NCBI GenBank assembly: GCA_013414765.1
Contig: CP058708.1
Coordinates: 3,405,553-3,469,552, forward strand
Direction of reading: 5' to 3'
Length of the DNA stretch: 64,000 nt
Origin: Candidatus Accumulibacter cognatus
Lineage (GTDB): Bacteria; Pseudomonadota; Gammaproteobacteria; Burkholderiales; Rhodocyclaceae
Shown: positions 46,147 to 55,685 of the stretch, piece after piece
Position numbering within the stretch: position 1 is the stretch's first letter
Layout: the number at the start of each line of letters is the position of its first letter
Notes under the pieces: model-generated
Told to the model about the DNA's origin: nothing
Databases searched by the model: none
The model's input: the letters and a program-made list of their open reading frames with translations, nothing else
Position numbers and translations under genes: made by a program

Positions 46147-46539
46147 ATGATCGGTATTCTCCTGATAACGCATGGCTCGTTTGGTGAAAGCCTGATCCAG
46201 AACGTTTGCCACGTGCTCAACAAACGTCCGCCTCTGATCGCACAGCTTGGCGTGGCAGCTCAGGACGATCCGCTCGACATTCTGCCGCTGGCGCGTCTGT
46301 TGCTGAAGGAAGTCGATTGTGGCGACGGTGTTCTGGTGATGACCGATGTTTTCGGTGCGACACCTGGCAACCTGGCGCTCAAACTGCTGGAGCCGGGTCA
46401 TGTCGAGGGCGTTGCCGGTCTCAGTCTGCCGATGCTGCTGCGCGCTCTGACCTATCGCGAGAAGAGGATGGAAACCATGTTGCAGAAGGCGATCAGCGGG
46501 GCTCATGATGGCGTACTGAAACTGCCGCCGCCTGCCTAG
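46147..46539 (+). CDS. PTS mannose/fructose-type EIIA component
   Basis: About 130 residues, EIIA of the mannose family. The phosphorylated histidine is His9 in MIGILLITHGSFG; other family blocks are GDGVLVMTDVFGATPGNLAL (about 58-77) and VAGLSLPMLLRALTYRE. No EIIB, EIIC or EIID gene follows, and the next genes are HPr and EI, so this is the short phosphorelay of many beta- and alphaproteobacteria, thought to be regulatory rather than sugar-transporting. I chose ATG 46147 because the conserved sequence begins there; the frame opens at 46126. Confidence 0.93.
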   Translation: MIGILLITHGSFGESLIQNVCHVLNKRPPLIAQLGVAAQDDPLDILPLARLLLKEVDCGDGVLVMTDVFGATPGNLALKLLEPGHVEGVAGLSLPMLLRALTYREKRMETMLQKAISGAHDGVLKLPPPA

Positions 46540-46556
46540 AATCACAGGAGTTTTCG

Positions 46557-46826
46557 ATGGTACGTGCTGAAACTGCAATCATCAACAAGCTGGGCCTGCA
46601 TGCCCGTGCTTCGGCCAAGCTGACGCAACTTGCCAGCCGCTTTGCCAGCGACGTCTGGATGGAGAAAGGGGCGCGCCGCATCAATGCCAAAAGCATCATG
46701 GGTGTGATGATGCTGGCCGCAGGCATGGGTTCAACGGTGGTCGTCGAGACCGATGGCGTGGACGAAGAGGCGGCAAACGAGGCGATCCTCGGATTGATCG
46801 CTGGAAGGTTTGGCGAGGCGGAGTGA
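46557..46826 (+). CDS. ptsH: Phosphocarrier protein HPr
   Basis: 89 residues. His15 in NKLGLHARAS takes phosphate from EI and passes it to EIIA. Ser46 sits in INAKSIMGVMML, the place where HPr kinase acts in organisms that have it; no hprK is in the window. A GGAG site lies before ATG 46557, 17 bases after the EIIA stop. Middle gene of the relay operon. Confidence 0.96.
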   Translation: MVRAETAIINKLGLHARASAKLTQLASRFASDVWMEKGARRINAKSIMGVMMLAAGMGSTVVVETDGVDEEAANEAILGLIAGRFGEAE

Positions 46827-46833
46827 GCGCATC

Positions 46834-48582
46834 ATGAGTTTTACCCTGCATGGTCTGGCGGTTTCCGGGGGCATCGCGATCGGGCAGGCACATCTGATGT
46901 CGCACGCGACCCTCGAGGTCTCGCATCTGGTCATCTCGCCGCGCCTGGTGGACAAGGAGGTGGCTCGCTTCGAGGCAGCGCTGCTGCGCGTGCGTGAGGA
47001 ATTTGCGACCCTGAAGGGGCGCTTGCAGCATACTTCGGCCGAGTTCGGAGCATTCATCGACCTGCATTCGATGATCCTTGCCGATCCCGAACTGGCGGAA
47101 GTTCCCAAGCAGCTGATTCGCGAGCGTCGCTGCAATGCCGAATGGGCGCTGGTGCAGCAGATGGAGATTCTGGTTGCCCAGTTCGAAAGCTTTGACGACC
47201 CGTACCTGCGCGAGCGCAGCTACGACGTGCGCCAGGTCGTCGAGCGGGTGATCAAGGAACTGGTCGGCCAGCCGGGCCGGATGTCCTTGAGAACTGGCAA
47301 GGGTATCAAGGAAGAGAATCTGATCGTCGTCGCGCACGATCTCTCGCCAGCCGACGTGATTGCCTACAAGGAACATCATTTCGCGGCCTTTGTCACCGAT
47401 GTCGGCGGCTCGACTTCGCACACCGCGATTCTCGCGCGCAGCCTGCGCATTCCGGCGGTGCTTGGCCTGCACAACGCCCGGCAACTGATTCATGACGACG
47501 AAGTGCTGATCGTCGATGGCACGCGTGGCGTCCTGATCGTTAACCCCGATCCGCGCATCCTGGAGGAATACCGACTCAGAAAGAGCCAGATCGAGCTCGA
47601 ACGAATCAAGCTCAGACGGCTCAAGACGGCGAAGTCGGTGACCCTCGACGGTGTCGACATCGATCTGCAGGCCAACATCGAGTTACCCGGTGACGTGGCT
47701 GCCGCGCTCGACGGCGGTGCCGAAGGGATTGGCCTGTTTCGCACTGAGTTCATCTTTCTCGATCGCGGCGACATGCCGACCGAGGACGAGCAGTTCGAGG
47801 CCTATCGTGCGGTCGTCAAAGGCATGGGCGGTCGGCCGGTCACCATTCGCACCTTCGATCTCGGATCCGACAAGGATCTTCATCCGGAAAAGGCGCAGGG
47901 CGAGCGCCTGCAAAGCAATCCGGCGCTCGGGCTGCGCGCGATTCGCCTGTCACTGGCTGAGCCGAAGATGTTCCAGACGCAGTTGCGAGCCATCCTGCGC
48001 GCTTCAAAGTTCGGCAAGATCAAGCTCCTGATCCCGATGCTTTCGCAGGCGCATGAAATCGATCAGACATTGGCCGCGGTCGAGCGCGCCAAGTCGAGTC
48101 TGCGCGGCGAACGCATTCCCTTCGATGAGACGATCCAGGTCGGCGCGATGATCGAGATACCGGCCGCCGCGCTGGCTGTCGGCCTGTTTCTGCGGCGCAT
48201 GCATTTTCTGTCGATCGGCACGAACGATCTGATCCAGTACACCCTGGCCATCGATCGCAGCGATGAAGAGGTCGCGCCGCTCTATGACCCCCTGCATCCG
48301 GCCGTGTTGATGCTGCTGGCGCATACCATTGCAAGCGCCGAAAAGATGTATATCCCGGTTTCGATCTGCGGCGAACTGGCCGGTGATCCGACCCTGACGC
48401 GGCTGCTGCTGGGGATGGGGCTGCGTCAGTTCTCGATGCATCCGGCACAGATCCTTTCGGTCAAGCAGAAAATCATGCAGAGCAATTGCGCCGAACTGGC
48501 GCCGATCGTTCGCCGCCTGTTGCGCCATGAAGAGCCGGCGAAGATTCGCGAGCAACTGGAGAAGCTCAACAGTTGCGTCTGA
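46834..48582 (+). CDS. ptsI: Phosphoenolpyruvate-protein phosphotransferase (enzyme I)
   Basis: 582 residues. It takes phosphate from phosphoenolpyruvate onto His196 (in VGGSTSHTAILARSL) and passes it to HPr. N-terminal HPr-binding and swivelling domains (about 1-225) are followed by the PEP-binding barrel, with GIGLFRTEFIFLDRGDMPTE and RTFDLGSDKDLHPEKAQGER and the active cysteine in VSICGELAGDPTLTRLLLGM near the end. I chose ATG 46834 (MSFTLHGLAVSGGIAIGQAH), eight bases after the ptsH stop; the frame begins inside ptsH but family similarity starts here. Confidence 0.96.
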   Translation: MSFTLHGLAVSGGIAIGQAHLMSHATLEVSHLVISPRLVDKEVARFEAALLRVREEFATLKGRLQHTSAEFGAFIDLHSMILADPELAEVPKQLIRERRCNAEWALVQQMEILVAQFESFDDPYLRERSYDVRQVVERVIKELVGQPGRMSLRTGKGIKEENLIVVAHDLSPADVIAYKEHHFAAFVTDVGGSTSHTAILARSLRIPAVLGLHNARQLIHDDEVLIVDGTRGVLIVNPDPRILEEYRLRKSQIELERIKLRRLKTAKSVTLDGVDIDLQANIELPGDVAAALDGGAEGIGLFRTEFIFLDRGDMPTEDEQFEAYRAVVKGMGGRPVTIRTFDLGSDKDLHPEKAQGERLQSNPALGLRAIRLSLAEPKMFQTQLRAILRASKFGKIKLLIPMLSQAHEIDQTLAAVERAKSSLRGERIPFDETIQVGAMIEIPAAALAVGLFLRRMHFLSIGTNDLIQYTLAIDRSDEEVAPLYDPLHPAVLMLLAHTIASAEKMYIPVSICGELAGDPTLTRLLLGMGLRQFSMHPAQILSVKQKIMQSNCAELAPIVRRLLRHEEPAKIREQLEKLNSCV

Positions 48583-48615
48583 ATTCATTTATTTCCTGCC
48601 ACCGAAGCGATCACG

Positions 48616-49743
48616 ATGTCATCTGAACATTCAGTCGGAGTCGTTGCGCCGCAGCGTGCGCAATTCAACGAGCCGCTGCGGCTGCAGAGTGGTGCCGAAT
48701 TGCCGGGTTTCGAACTGGTTTTCGAAACCTATGGCACGCTCAACGCCGATCACACCAACGCCGTGCTGGTCTGCCATGCCCTTTCCGGTAGCCACCATGT
48801 CGCTGGCCACTATGCGGACGATCCGGAAAACGTCGGCTGGTGGGATAACCTCGTCGGTCCGGACAAACCACTCGACACCAGAAAATTCTTCGTGGTTGGG
48901 GTCAACAACCTCGGTGGTTGCTACGGGTCTACCGGACCATTGTCGATCAATCCGGAAAGCGGCAAGCGCTACGGTGCCGATTTTCCGCTGGTGACGGTCG
49001 AGGACTGGGTTGCGGCGCAGGCTCGCCTGGCCGACCATCTGGGCGTGCACACCTGGGCTGCGGTGATTGGCGGCAGCCTCGGCGGCATGCAGGCGCTCGA
49101 ATGGTCACTGCAATTTCCCGATCGTATCCGCCATGCCATGGTGATTGCTTCGGCACCCAAGCTGTCGGCGCAGAACATCGCCTTCAACGAGGTGGCGCGG
49201 CAGGCCATCCTCTCCGATCCGGATTTTCATGGAGGTTACTACGCCGATCATGGTGTCGTCCCGACCAGGGGCCTGCGACTGGCGAGAATGGTCGGCCACA
49301 TTACCTATCTGTCGGATACACAGATGGCCGAGAAATTCGGTCGTCAGTTGCGTCATGGCGAGCACAAGTTCAGTTATGACGTCGATTTCGAGATCGAGTC
49401 CTATCTGCGCTATCAGGGCAACAAGTTTGCCGGTTTCTTCGACGCCAACACCTATCTGATGATGACCAAGGCGCTCGACTACTTCGATCCCGCCTATGAC
49501 TACGAGGGCAATCTGGCCGCTGCGCTGGCGCGCGCCAAGGCCAGCTTCTTTGTTGCCAGTTTTTCAACCGACTGGCGTTTCGCTCCGGCGCGTTCGCGTG
49601 AGATCGTCTTTGCGCTGCTGCACAATCGCCGGCGCGTCGTTTACGCGGAGATCGACTGCGGTGCCGGGCATGACTCGTTTCTGCTCGACGACCCCCACTA
49701 TCACGCGCTGCTGCGTGCCTATCTGGAGAACATCGCCGTATGA
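48616..49743 (+). CDS. metX: Homoserine O-acyltransferase MetX
   Basis: 375 residues, alpha/beta-hydrolase fold enzyme that acylates homoserine from acetyl-CoA or succinyl-CoA for methionine synthesis. The nucleophile Ser154 is in [20 protein letters not shown]; the catalytic His352 is in [11 protein letters not shown]. Also visible: the oxyanion-hole part [20 protein letters not shown] followed by SHHVAG, and the loop [20 protein letters not shown]. Acetyl- versus succinyl-CoA use cannot be read off safely, although linkage to metW is often seen with the succinyl-using form. It overlaps metW by four bases (ATGA). Confidence 0.94.
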   Translation: MSSEHSVGVVAPQRAQFNEPLRLQSGAELPGFELVFETYGTLNADHTNAVLVCHALSGSHHVAGHYADDPENVGWWDNLVGPDKPLDTRKFFVVGVNNLGGCYGSTGPLSINPESGKRYGADFPLVTVEDWVAAQARLADHLGVHTWAAVIGGSLGGMQALEWSLQFPDRIRHAMVIASAPKLSAQNIAFNEVARQAILSDPDFHGGYYADHGVVPTRGLRLARMVGHITYLSDTQMAEKFGRQLRHGEHKFSYDVDFEIESYLRYQGNKFAGFFDANTYLMMTKALDYFDPAYDYEGNLAAALARAKASFFVASFSTDWRFAPARSREIVFALLHNRRRVVYAEIDCGAGHDSFLLDDPHYHALLRAYLENIAV

Positions 49744-50363
49744 CCGAACATGAGCGGAGAGTCAGGGCCGAGCAGCGGGAGCGCTTCGACTTTGCAGTGA
49801 TCGCCAACTGGATTCCGCCTGGCGAGCGCGTTCTCGACCTGGGGTGCGGTGACGGCAGATTGCTGCGCTACCTGAACGAAACTCGGGGTGTCAGTGGCTA
49901 CGGCGTCGAAATCGACCACGAAAGCGTCCTTGGCTGTATCCGCAACGGGGTTGACGTGATCCAGATGGACATCGAGTGTGGACTTTCCGGTTTTGAGGAC
50001 GACTCCTTCGAGCACGTGATCATCTCACAGGCGCTGCAGACGATGCGCGCCACCGAGCGCATCCTGACCGAGATGCTGCGCGTTGCGGCAGAAGCGGTGG
50101 TCAGCTTCCCCAATTTTGCCTACCGTGCCAACCGGGCAGCGATCAGCGAGGGGCATATGCCGGTTTCCGAAGACCTGCCCTATGACTGGTTCGATACCCC
50201 GAACGTGCGTTTTTTCACGATTGTTGACTTCGAGGATTTGTGTCGCCGGCTCGACATCGAGATTCGCGAACGTCTGGCTTTCGACGAAGCCGGACGCGAG
50301 GTCCGCGAAGATCCCAATCTCAACGGTAGTCTCGCCTTCTATCGCCTCGGACGAAGATCCTGA
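49740..50363 (+). CDS. metW: Methionine biosynthesis protein MetW
   Basis: 207 residues, class I SAM-dependent-methyltransferase-like protein. Motif I is [20 protein letters not shown] (about 35-54); the acidic loop [20 protein letters not shown] and the block [20 protein letters not shown] follow. MetW is needed with MetX for homoserine acylation in some proteobacteria, where it makes MetX active, although no methyl-transfer reaction is settled. The ATG overlaps the metX stop, and its stop overlaps the ampG start (TGATG). Confidence 0.94.
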   Translation: MTEHERRVRAEQRERFDFAVIANWIPPGERVLDLGCGDGRLLRYLNETRGVSGYGVEIDHESVLGCIRNGVDVIQMDIECGLSGFEDDSFEHVIISQALQTMRATERILTEMLRVAAEAVVSFPNFAYRANRAAISEGHMPVSEDLPYDWFDTPNVRFFTIVDFEDLCRRLDIEIRERLAFDEAGREVREDPNLNGSLAFYRLGRRS

Positions 50364-51622
50364 TGCCTGCCTGGCTACGCCTGCTGCTGACCAGGCGGAT
50401 GCTGATCTGCGTATTTACCGGTTTCAGCTCGGGTTTGCCGCTGTACCTGCTGCTCAATCTGCTGCCGGCGTGGTTGCGCAGCGAAGGCGTGGATCTCAGG
50501 ACCATCGGTCTGTTCGCCTTGATCCAGTTTCCCTACACCTGGAAATTCATCTGGGCGCCACTGCTGGATCGTTATCGCCTGCCCCTGGGTCGCCGGCGCG
50601 GCTGGATGCTGTTCTCGCAGCTCGGCTTGCTGCTGTCGATTGGTCTGCTCGGGGGATTCTCGCCGTCGGGCAATCTGACGCCGGTGATCTGGCTGTCGGT
50701 GATGCTGGCTTTCCTGTCGGCGACACAGGATGTCGCGCTCGATGCGTTCCGGCGTGAAATCCTCAGCGATCAGGAACTGGGGCTGGGCAATTCGGTGCAT
50801 GTCAATGCCTACCGGATTGCCGGGCTGGTGCCGGGATCGCTGTCGCTGATCCTCGCCGACCTGTTGCCCTGGGGGCAGGTCTTCTGGATCACCGCGGCCT
50901 TCCTGTTGCCGGGGATGGTGATGGTCTTGCTGGTCAGCGAACCGGCCGTGGTCGGGGCGCCGAAAACCTTGCGCCAGGCAGTGGTCGAACCATTTCATGA
51001 GTTCATCGGTCGCCAGGGCTGGCGGGGCGCGCTGCTGGTGCTCGGCTTCATTTTTCTTTACAAGCTCGGCGATTCGCTGGCGACGGCCCTGGCAACGCCG
51101 TTTTATCTGGATTTGGGCTTCAGCAAGACCGATGTCGGCGTGATTGCCAAGCATGCCGGACTCTGGCCGGCGGTATTCGGCGGTCTGCTGGGGGGCTTGT
51201 GGATGGTGCGTCTGGGGATCAACCGCGCACTGTGGCTGTTCGGCCTGGTTCAGATGGTGACCATTCTCGGTTTCGCCTGGCTGGCCTGGCGTGGTGTACA
51301 GGCCCCTGTCGACACGCTTGACCGAGCCGCGCTGGCCGCCGTGATTGCCGCCGAGTGCCTGGGCGTTGGCCTGGGTACTGCCGCTTTCGTTGCCTTTATC
51401 GCGCGTGCCACCAATCCGGCCTTCACGGCGACCCAGTTTGCGCTGTTTACCAGCCTGGCTGCCGTTCCCCGAACCTTCATCAACGCGACGGCGGGGGCGC
51501 TGGTCGAGTCGCTCGGCTGGGTCAGCTTCTTCATCCTTTGTTTTCTGCTTGCCGCGCCGGGCATGTTGTTGCTGCTGAAGGTTGCACCATGGAACGAACT
51601 TCACCCATCGCCGCGACGCTGA
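50363..51622 (+). CDS. ampG: AmpG-family muropeptide MFS permease
   Basis: 419 residues, major-facilitator permease of the AmpG type that brings N-acetylglucosaminyl-anhydromuropeptides from the periplasm into the cell for wall recycling. Family features: LICVFTGFSSGLPLYLLLNL followed by LPAWLRSEGVDLRTIG at the N-terminus, IQFPYTWKFIWAPLLDRYRL, and LAFLSATQDVALDAFRREIL, where DVALDA is typical. About 12 hydrophobic segments. It is translationally coupled to metW and overlaps the next gene by 34 bases. Confidence 0.93.
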   Translation: MPAWLRLLLTRRMLICVFTGFSSGLPLYLLLNLLPAWLRSEGVDLRTIGLFALIQFPYTWKFIWAPLLDRYRLPLGRRRGWMLFSQLGLLLSIGLLGGFSPSGNLTPVIWLSVMLAFLSATQDVALDAFRREILSDQELGLGNSVHVNAYRIAGLVPGSLSLILADLLPWGQVFWITAAFLLPGMVMVLLVSEPAVVGAPKTLRQAVVEPFHEFIGRQGWRGALLVLGFIFLYKLGDSLATALATPFYLDLGFSKTDVGVIAKHAGLWPAVFGGLLGGLWMVRLGINRALWLFGLVQMVTILGFAWLAWRGVQAPVDTLDRAALAAVIAAECLGVGLGTAAFVAFIARATNPAFTATQFALFTSLAAVPRTFINATAGALVESLGWVSFFILCFLLAAPGMLLLLKVAPWNELHPSPRR

Positions 51623-52320
51623 TCGCTGCTGCTCGGCAGTTGTCCGAGAGCCTTTCGACGCTGACCTTCTCGCCGCCGGTCAGTCACGTCTACAATCCTT
51701 TGAGTTATGCCTGGTCGGCGCACGAGTTGTACCTGCGTCGCTATGGCGCAAGCACTCGGCGGGTAGTCTTTCTGGGAATGAATCCGGGTCCCTTCGGGAT
51801 GGTGCAATGCGGTGTGCCTTTCGGTGAAATCGCAGCAGTTCGCGATTGGTTGGGGATCGAGGCCACCATCCTGAAACCGGCGGTGGAGAATCCCCGGAGA
51901 CCGATCGAAGGCTTTGCCTGCACACGTTCCGAGGTCAGCGGTCGGCGTCTGTGGGGATTGTTCCGAGAGCGCTTCGCTTCTGCCGACGCGTTTTTTGCTG
52001 AGCACTTCGTTGCCAACTATTGTCCACTGGCTTTTTTCGATCTGGCTCGCAACCTGACCCCCGACCGGCTGCCGGCAAGTGAAGCGGCCGCGCTGCGGGT
52101 GGCTTGCGATGCGCACCTGAAGACGCTGGTCTCTGTCTTGCAGCCCGAATGGGTGGTCGGCGTCGGTGCTTTCGCCGAAACGCGGGCAGCCGGAGCGCTG
52201 GCCGGGTTGAAGGTCAGAACCGGTCGCATGCTGCATCCGAGTCCCGCAAGCCCGCTGGCGAATCAGGGTTGGGCGGCAGCGGCGACCAGGCAATTGGTCG
52301 AACTGGGTATCTGGGCGTGA
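51589..52320 (+). CDS. SMUG1-like uracil-DNA glycosylase
   Basis: 243 residues. The blocks HVYNPLSYAWSAHELYLRRY, VVFLGMNPGPFGMVQCGVPF followed by GEIAAVRDWLGI, and RPIEGFACTRSEVSGRRLWG are those of the single-strand-selective monofunctional uracil-DNA glycosylase (SMUG) family. GMNPGPFGM holds the catalytic Asn of that family, and MLHPSPASPLANQGW carries the C-terminal HPSP motif. It would remove uracil or oxidised pyrimidines from DNA. SMUG-type enzymes are far less common in bacteria than Ung. I chose ATG 51589, where family similarity begins; it starts 34 bases before the ampG stop. Confidence 0.88.
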   Translation: MERTSPIAATLIAAARQLSESLSTLTFSPPVSHVYNPLSYAWSAHELYLRRYGASTRRVVFLGMNPGPFGMVQCGVPFGEIAAVRDWLGIEATILKPAVENPRRPIEGFACTRSEVSGRRLWGLFRERFASADAFFAEHFVANYCPLAFFDLARNLTPDRLPASEAAALRVACDAHLKTLVSVLQPEWVVGVGAFAETRAAGALAGLKVRTGRMLHPSPASPLANQGWAAAATRQLVELGIWA

Positions 52321-52393
52321 CTGGAAGACTCTTCAGAGGGCTGGCGAAGGGAGGAAGGTGATTCCCTGATTCGACATGCGCGGCAAGGGATGG

Positions 52394-52699
52394 TCAGGCC
52401 GAGATCCCGAACTGTTTACGCAGCATGCGCCAAGTCCGCCAGACGAAAAATAACCGCTGGCTCCAGCGCCAGACACGGCGTGGTTGCAGTACGACCAGCG
52501 CGGCGACGCCGACGGCGACCATTTCCGGGTGTTGTTTGACGTAATCACTGCCCTGGCGAATGCGGGTAATGGCACGGTCGGCGGTGGCCAAGCCTGCCCC
52601 CAGCGGTTGCAGTTGCTGGCCAAGGAGCTGGCGCTGGCTGCTGATGCGTTCGATCAGTCTGCCGCGCTCGATGGCAACGTCAATCAGATCCTGGTTCAT
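52394..52699 (-). CDS. YqjK-like small protein
   Basis: 101 residues. The N-terminal helix (IDVAIERGRLIERISSQRQL) resembles the YqjK group; a weakly hydrophobic segment (HPEMVAVGVAALVVLQPRRV) and a basic aromatic-rich tail follow. Function unknown. Its start overlaps the end of the YqjE-like gene by 20 bases. It forms, with that gene and the DUF883 gene, the yqjD-yqjE-yqjK order seen in enterobacteria. Confidence 0.75.
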   Translation of the reverse strand: MNQDLIDVAIERGRLIERISSQRQLLGQQLQPLGAGLATADRAITRIRQGSDYVKQHPEMVAVGVAALVVLQPRRVWRWSQRLFFVWRTWRMLRKQFGISA

Positions 52700-53087
52700 T
52701 GTTGGCAGCGCCTTTCAACTGGCGAAGATCCTCTGCGAGTTCGGCAACGCTGGCCGCGAAAGGTTGGTGGCTGGTGCGCAGCGACCGTCGCAGAGCCGTG
52801 TAGGCAAACCCTCCGCTGGCCAGGGAAACGACTGTGCAGGCGCTCAGCAGGAGCACCCGGTTTTCCCAGAACGCGATGACCAGCAAAGAGATCGCCAGGA
52901 TCGTGCCGACCATCAGGGAAAACGCCAGCATTTGCGACAGCAGCAGGACACGGACGGCGCGCAGCTTTTCTTCCTTGAGGTCATTGCCAAGGAGTTCGAG
53001 GCGCGTGCGTCCGATGGCCAGCAGTGTGGCAGCACCGTTCCTGGAGGCTGCCAACAGGCCGCCTGCGTTGCTCGGCGTTTCGCTCAT
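52680..53087 (-). CDS. Phage-holin-like membrane protein (YqjE family)
   Basis: 135 residues with two membrane segments: LLLSQMLAFSLMVGTILAIS followed by LLVIAF (about 48-73) and VLLLSACTVVSLASGGFAY (about 78-96). The N-terminal part contains RLELLGNDLKEEKLRAVRVL, a pattern of the holin superfamily III / YqjE group. No lysis gene is nearby, and family members are ordinary inner-membrane proteins. Middle gene of the three-gene unit. Confidence 0.82.
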   Translation of the reverse strand: MSETPSNAGGLLAASRNGAATLLAIGRTRLELLGNDLKEEKLRAVRVLLLSQMLAFSLMVGTILAISLLVIAFWENRVLLLSACTVVSLASGGFAYTALRRSLRTSHQPFAASVAELAEDLRQLKGAANNEPGSD

Positions 53088-53110
53088 TGCTGTCAGACGG
53101 CTGCGGCTGA

Positions 53111-53431
53111 TTATCGACGACCGATGATCACTCCAAGTAGCAGGCCAACGGCCGCGGCGACGCCGACAGCACGCCAGGGATTTTCGTGCACGAAGTCGTC
53201 GGTGGCGCGCGCCGCGGCCTTGGTGCGGTCGACCAGAGCCGCTTCGGCATCTGCCAGGCGGAGCTTGGCGTCGCGCAGCCGCTCGCCGATGCGTTCGCGC
53301 AGATCGCCCATTTTGTCGCCGGCAACGCCGGCCGTGGCACGCAGGATTTCTTCTGCATCGGCAACGACGACCTTCATGTCAGAGACGAGTTTTTGTTTGC
53401 TGGCGGCGGAAAGTTCGGTAACTTCGGACAT
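53111..53431 (-). CDS. DUF883 (ElaB/YqjD) family protein
   Basis: 106 residues. A long charged helix (about 5-75, with repeats of Ala, Asp and Lys) is followed by the family tail VHENPWRAVGVAAAVGLLLG and VIIGRR with one C-terminal membrane segment and the GXXXG-like end. E. coli YqjD of this family binds ribosomes at the membrane in stationary phase; whether this one does is not shown. ATG 53431 has GAGGT six bases upstream. First gene of the minus-strand unit. Confidence 0.9.
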   Translation of the reverse strand: MSEVTELSAASKQKLVSDMKVVVADAEEILRATAGVAGDKMGDLRERIGERLRDAKLRLADAEAALVDRTKAAARATDDFVHENPWRAVGVAAAVGLLLGVIIGRR

Positions 53432-53601
53432 GATGAACCTCACAGGAGAAGATGGTGGCAGGAACGGCGAGGGTGCAGGGGCAAACCTCAACGAAGTTCT
53501 CAGATTATAGAAATCATTCGCGGAGAGCAATCCATAAAAGCTGTTGCGCTGCACCAGGACCTCCGTTCCGGGCAGGCGCCAACTCGCTCTCGTCGATCGG
53601 T

Positions 53602-54384
53602 CTATAGTGAATAGTCGTAATCGATGGTCAAGGGTGCGTGGTCGCTGAACCGTTGTTCCTTGTAGACCGATGCGCTGCGGGCCTTGCCGGTGATCGCGGC
53701 AGTCGCCAGTTGATAGTCGAGCCGCCAGCCGACGTTCTTTGCCCAGGCCTGACCACGGTTCGACCACCAGGTGTACGACTCGCCCGTGCTGTCGGGATGC
53801 AGGCTGCGGTATACGTCGCACCAGCCGCCTTCGTCGAGCAATCGGCTGACCCAGGCACGCTCCTCGGGCAGAAATCCGGAGTTTCTGCGGTTGCCTCGCC
53901 AGTTACAAAGGTCGATTTCCTGATGGGCGATATTCCAGTCGCCTCCGACGATGATGTCGCGCCCGCTCGATGCCAGTTCGACGAGATGAGGATAGATCAG
54001 GGCCATGAATCGGAATTTCGCCGCCTGCCGTTGCTCGGAACTGGAACCCGAGGGCTGATATAGCGAGATGATCGAGAGATTCCCGAAATCAGCACGCAAA
54101 TAGCGCCCTTCGCGGTCAAACTCGTCGCTTCCCAGTTCGTCGAATAGCCGCTCCGGCCGATGGCGGCACCATAGACCGACGCCGCTATAGCCCTTTTTCT
54201 CGGCGCAGCGATAGTAGGCATGGAAACCCTCGGGAGCTTGCATGGCTTCGCAGAGATCCGCCGCATGTGCCTTGATCTCCTGCAGGCAGATGATATCCGG
54301 ATTATGGGTCCTGGCCCAGGGGAGAAATCCCTTGCGCCATGCTGAACGAATACCGTTGAGGTTCAACGTAATGATGCGTAACAT
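53602..54384 (-). CDS. xth: Exodeoxyribonuclease III
   Basis: 260 residues of the exonuclease III / AP endonuclease family, acting at abasic sites and on 3' ends during base-excision repair. Motifs: RIITLNLNGIRSAWRKGFL, ICLQEIKAHAADL with the metal-binding glutamate, GYSGVGLWCR, IIVGGDWNIAHQEIDLCNWR, TWWSNRGQAWAKNVGWRLDY and the final SDHAPLTIDYDYSL with the catalytic His. Divergent from pyrE; 42 bases separate the starts, so promoters of both lie there. Confidence 0.94.
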   Translation of the reverse strand: MLRIITLNLNGIRSAWRKGFLPWARTHNPDIICLQEIKAHAADLCEAMQAPEGFHAYYRCAEKKGYSGVGLWCRHRPERLFDELGSDEFDREGRYLRADFGNLSIISLYQPSGSSSEQRQAAKFRFMALIYPHLVELASSGRDIIVGGDWNIAHQEIDLCNWRGNRRNSGFLPEERAWVSRLLDEGGWCDVYRSLHPDSTGESYTWWSNRGQAWAKNVGWRLDYQLATAAITGKARSASVYKEQRFSDHAPLTIDYDYSL

Positions 54385-54426
54385 AGAGGGCCGATGCCGG
54401 GAACGGCTTTCATCCGAAATTGATTT

Positions 54427-55074
54427 ATGGACTTTCGTCAGGAATTCATCGAGTTTGCCGTCGCTCAGGGGGTGCTGCGTTTTGGCAGTTTCACGACCAA
54501 GGCGGGACGGCTTTCACCCTACTTTTTCAACGCCGGCCTGTTCAACAACGGCGAGGCGCTGGGCCGTCTGGCGGAATTCTACGCTCAGGCGATCCTCACC
54601 AGTGGGATCGTCGTCGACGGCCTGTTCGGGCCGGCGTACAAGGGCATCCCGCTGGTGGCCGCGATCGCCGTTGCCCTGGCACGGACAGGACGCAACCTGC
54701 CGTTCTCGTTCAATCGCAAGGAGGCCAAGGATCACGGCGAGGGCGGCAGCATCGTGGGTGCGCCACTGGCCGGTCGCGTGCTGATCATCGACGACGTGAT
54801 CAGCGCCGGTACTTCGATTCGTGAATCGGTGACGCTGATCCGTGCTGCCGGGGCTTCACCCTGCGGCGTGGTCATCGCGCTGGATCGCATGGAGCGTGGC
54901 AGTGGTGAAAGGTCGGCAGTGCAGGAAGTCGAACAGGATTATGGCATTCCGGTGCTGGCCGTCGCCAGCCTGGACGATCTGATGAACTTTCTCCGGGAGC
55001 ATCCGGATTTCAGACAGCATGAGGCTGCGGTGGCGCATTACAGACAGGCATACGGCCTTGCGCGCGGCAGTTAG
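54427..55074 (+). CDS. pyrE: Orotate phosphoribosyltransferase
   Basis: 215 residues. It makes orotidine monophosphate from orotate and PRPP in pyrimidine synthesis. Features: [20 protein letters not shown] followed by [12 protein letters not shown] at the N-terminus, [24 protein letters not shown] (flexible catalytic loop), and the PRPP motif [17 protein letters not shown]. Usual length. Confidence 0.96.
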   Translation: MDFRQEFIEFAVAQGVLRFGSFTTKAGRLSPYFFNAGLFNNGEALGRLAEFYAQAILTSGIVVDGLFGPAYKGIPLVAAIAVALARTGRNLPFSFNRKEAKDHGEGGSIVGAPLAGRVLIIDDVISAGTSIRESVTLIRAAGASPCGVVIALDRMERGSGERSAVQEVEQDYGIPVLAVASLDDLMNFLREHPDFRQHEAAVAHYRQAYGLARGS

Positions 55075-55681
55075 CTACGCTCTCCTGCTGCTGGCGTTGA
55101 CGAGCGGAGACGAGGGTTTCGCAGCCGCTTCGATCTTCTGTTGCACGGATGAACAGGGTAGGCCGGTGTGTGGCGACGTTCTGCCGCCGGCCTGTTATGC
55201 GCGCGCCTATCGCGAGTTGGGTACCTCCGGCCGGGCACGGACTGTCGAGGCGCCGCTGACTGCCGAGCAGCGAGCCCAGCGTGCCGCCGAGGAAAGACGG
55301 CGCAGCGAACAGGAACGGGCGCTCAAGGAGCAGCGGCGCAAGGATCAGGCCTTGCTCAATACCTATGGCAGTGAAAAAGATATCGAAGTCATGCGTAGCC
55401 GCGCCGAGCGGGACCTGAATGCGGCAATTCAGGCGGCGCAGGACAGAATCACGGAGATTCGCAGGCTGCGCAAGAAATTCGAAGATGAGGCCGAGTTTTA
55501 CAGGAACCGGCAATTGCCGGCAGATGTAGCCAAGGGCCTGCGCGACGCCGATCACGAGATCAAGGCGCAGGAGTCGGTCATCGAGTCCAAGAAAAAGGAT
55601 CAGGAAGCGATCCGGCAGAAGTACGACGAGGATCTGCGCCGCTTCGTCGAACTTTCGAAGCGGCCACCGGTACGGCCCTGA
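55019..55681 (+). CDS. Hypothetical exported coiled-coil protein
   Basis: Up to 220 residues. A signal-like segment ([20 protein letters not shown]) is followed by a cysteine-containing part [20 protein letters not shown] that recalls DUF4124-type proteins. Then comes a long Arg/Glu/Lys-rich coiled coil (about 75-210). Function unknown. The start is doubtful: the ATG at 55019 overlaps pyrE by 56 bases and would put a basic stretch ahead of the signal; a TTG at 55058 gives a more normal signal peptide. Confidence 0.65.
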   Translation: MRLRWRITDRHTALRAAVSYALLLLALTSGDEGFAAASIFCCTDEQGRPVCGDVLPPACYARAYRELGTSGRARTVEAPLTAEQRAQRAAEERRRSEQERALKEQRRKDQALLNTYGSEKDIEVMRSRAERDLNAAIQAAQDRITEIRRLRKKFEDEAEFYRNRQLPADVAKGLRDADHEIKAQESVIESKKKDQEAIRQKYDEDLRRFVELSKRPPVRP

Positions 55682-55685
55682 GTGG

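Noticed and set aside
46147-48582. Sugar-specific PTS transport operon
   Set aside because: Only EIIA, HPr and EI are present; no EIIB, EIIC or EIID genes follow, so a regulatory phosphorelay is more likely.
52680-53087. Phage lysis holin / prophage remnant
   Set aside because: The holin-like gene sits in a yqjD-yqjE-yqjK-type order with no endolysin or structural phage genes; it is an ordinary membrane-protein family.
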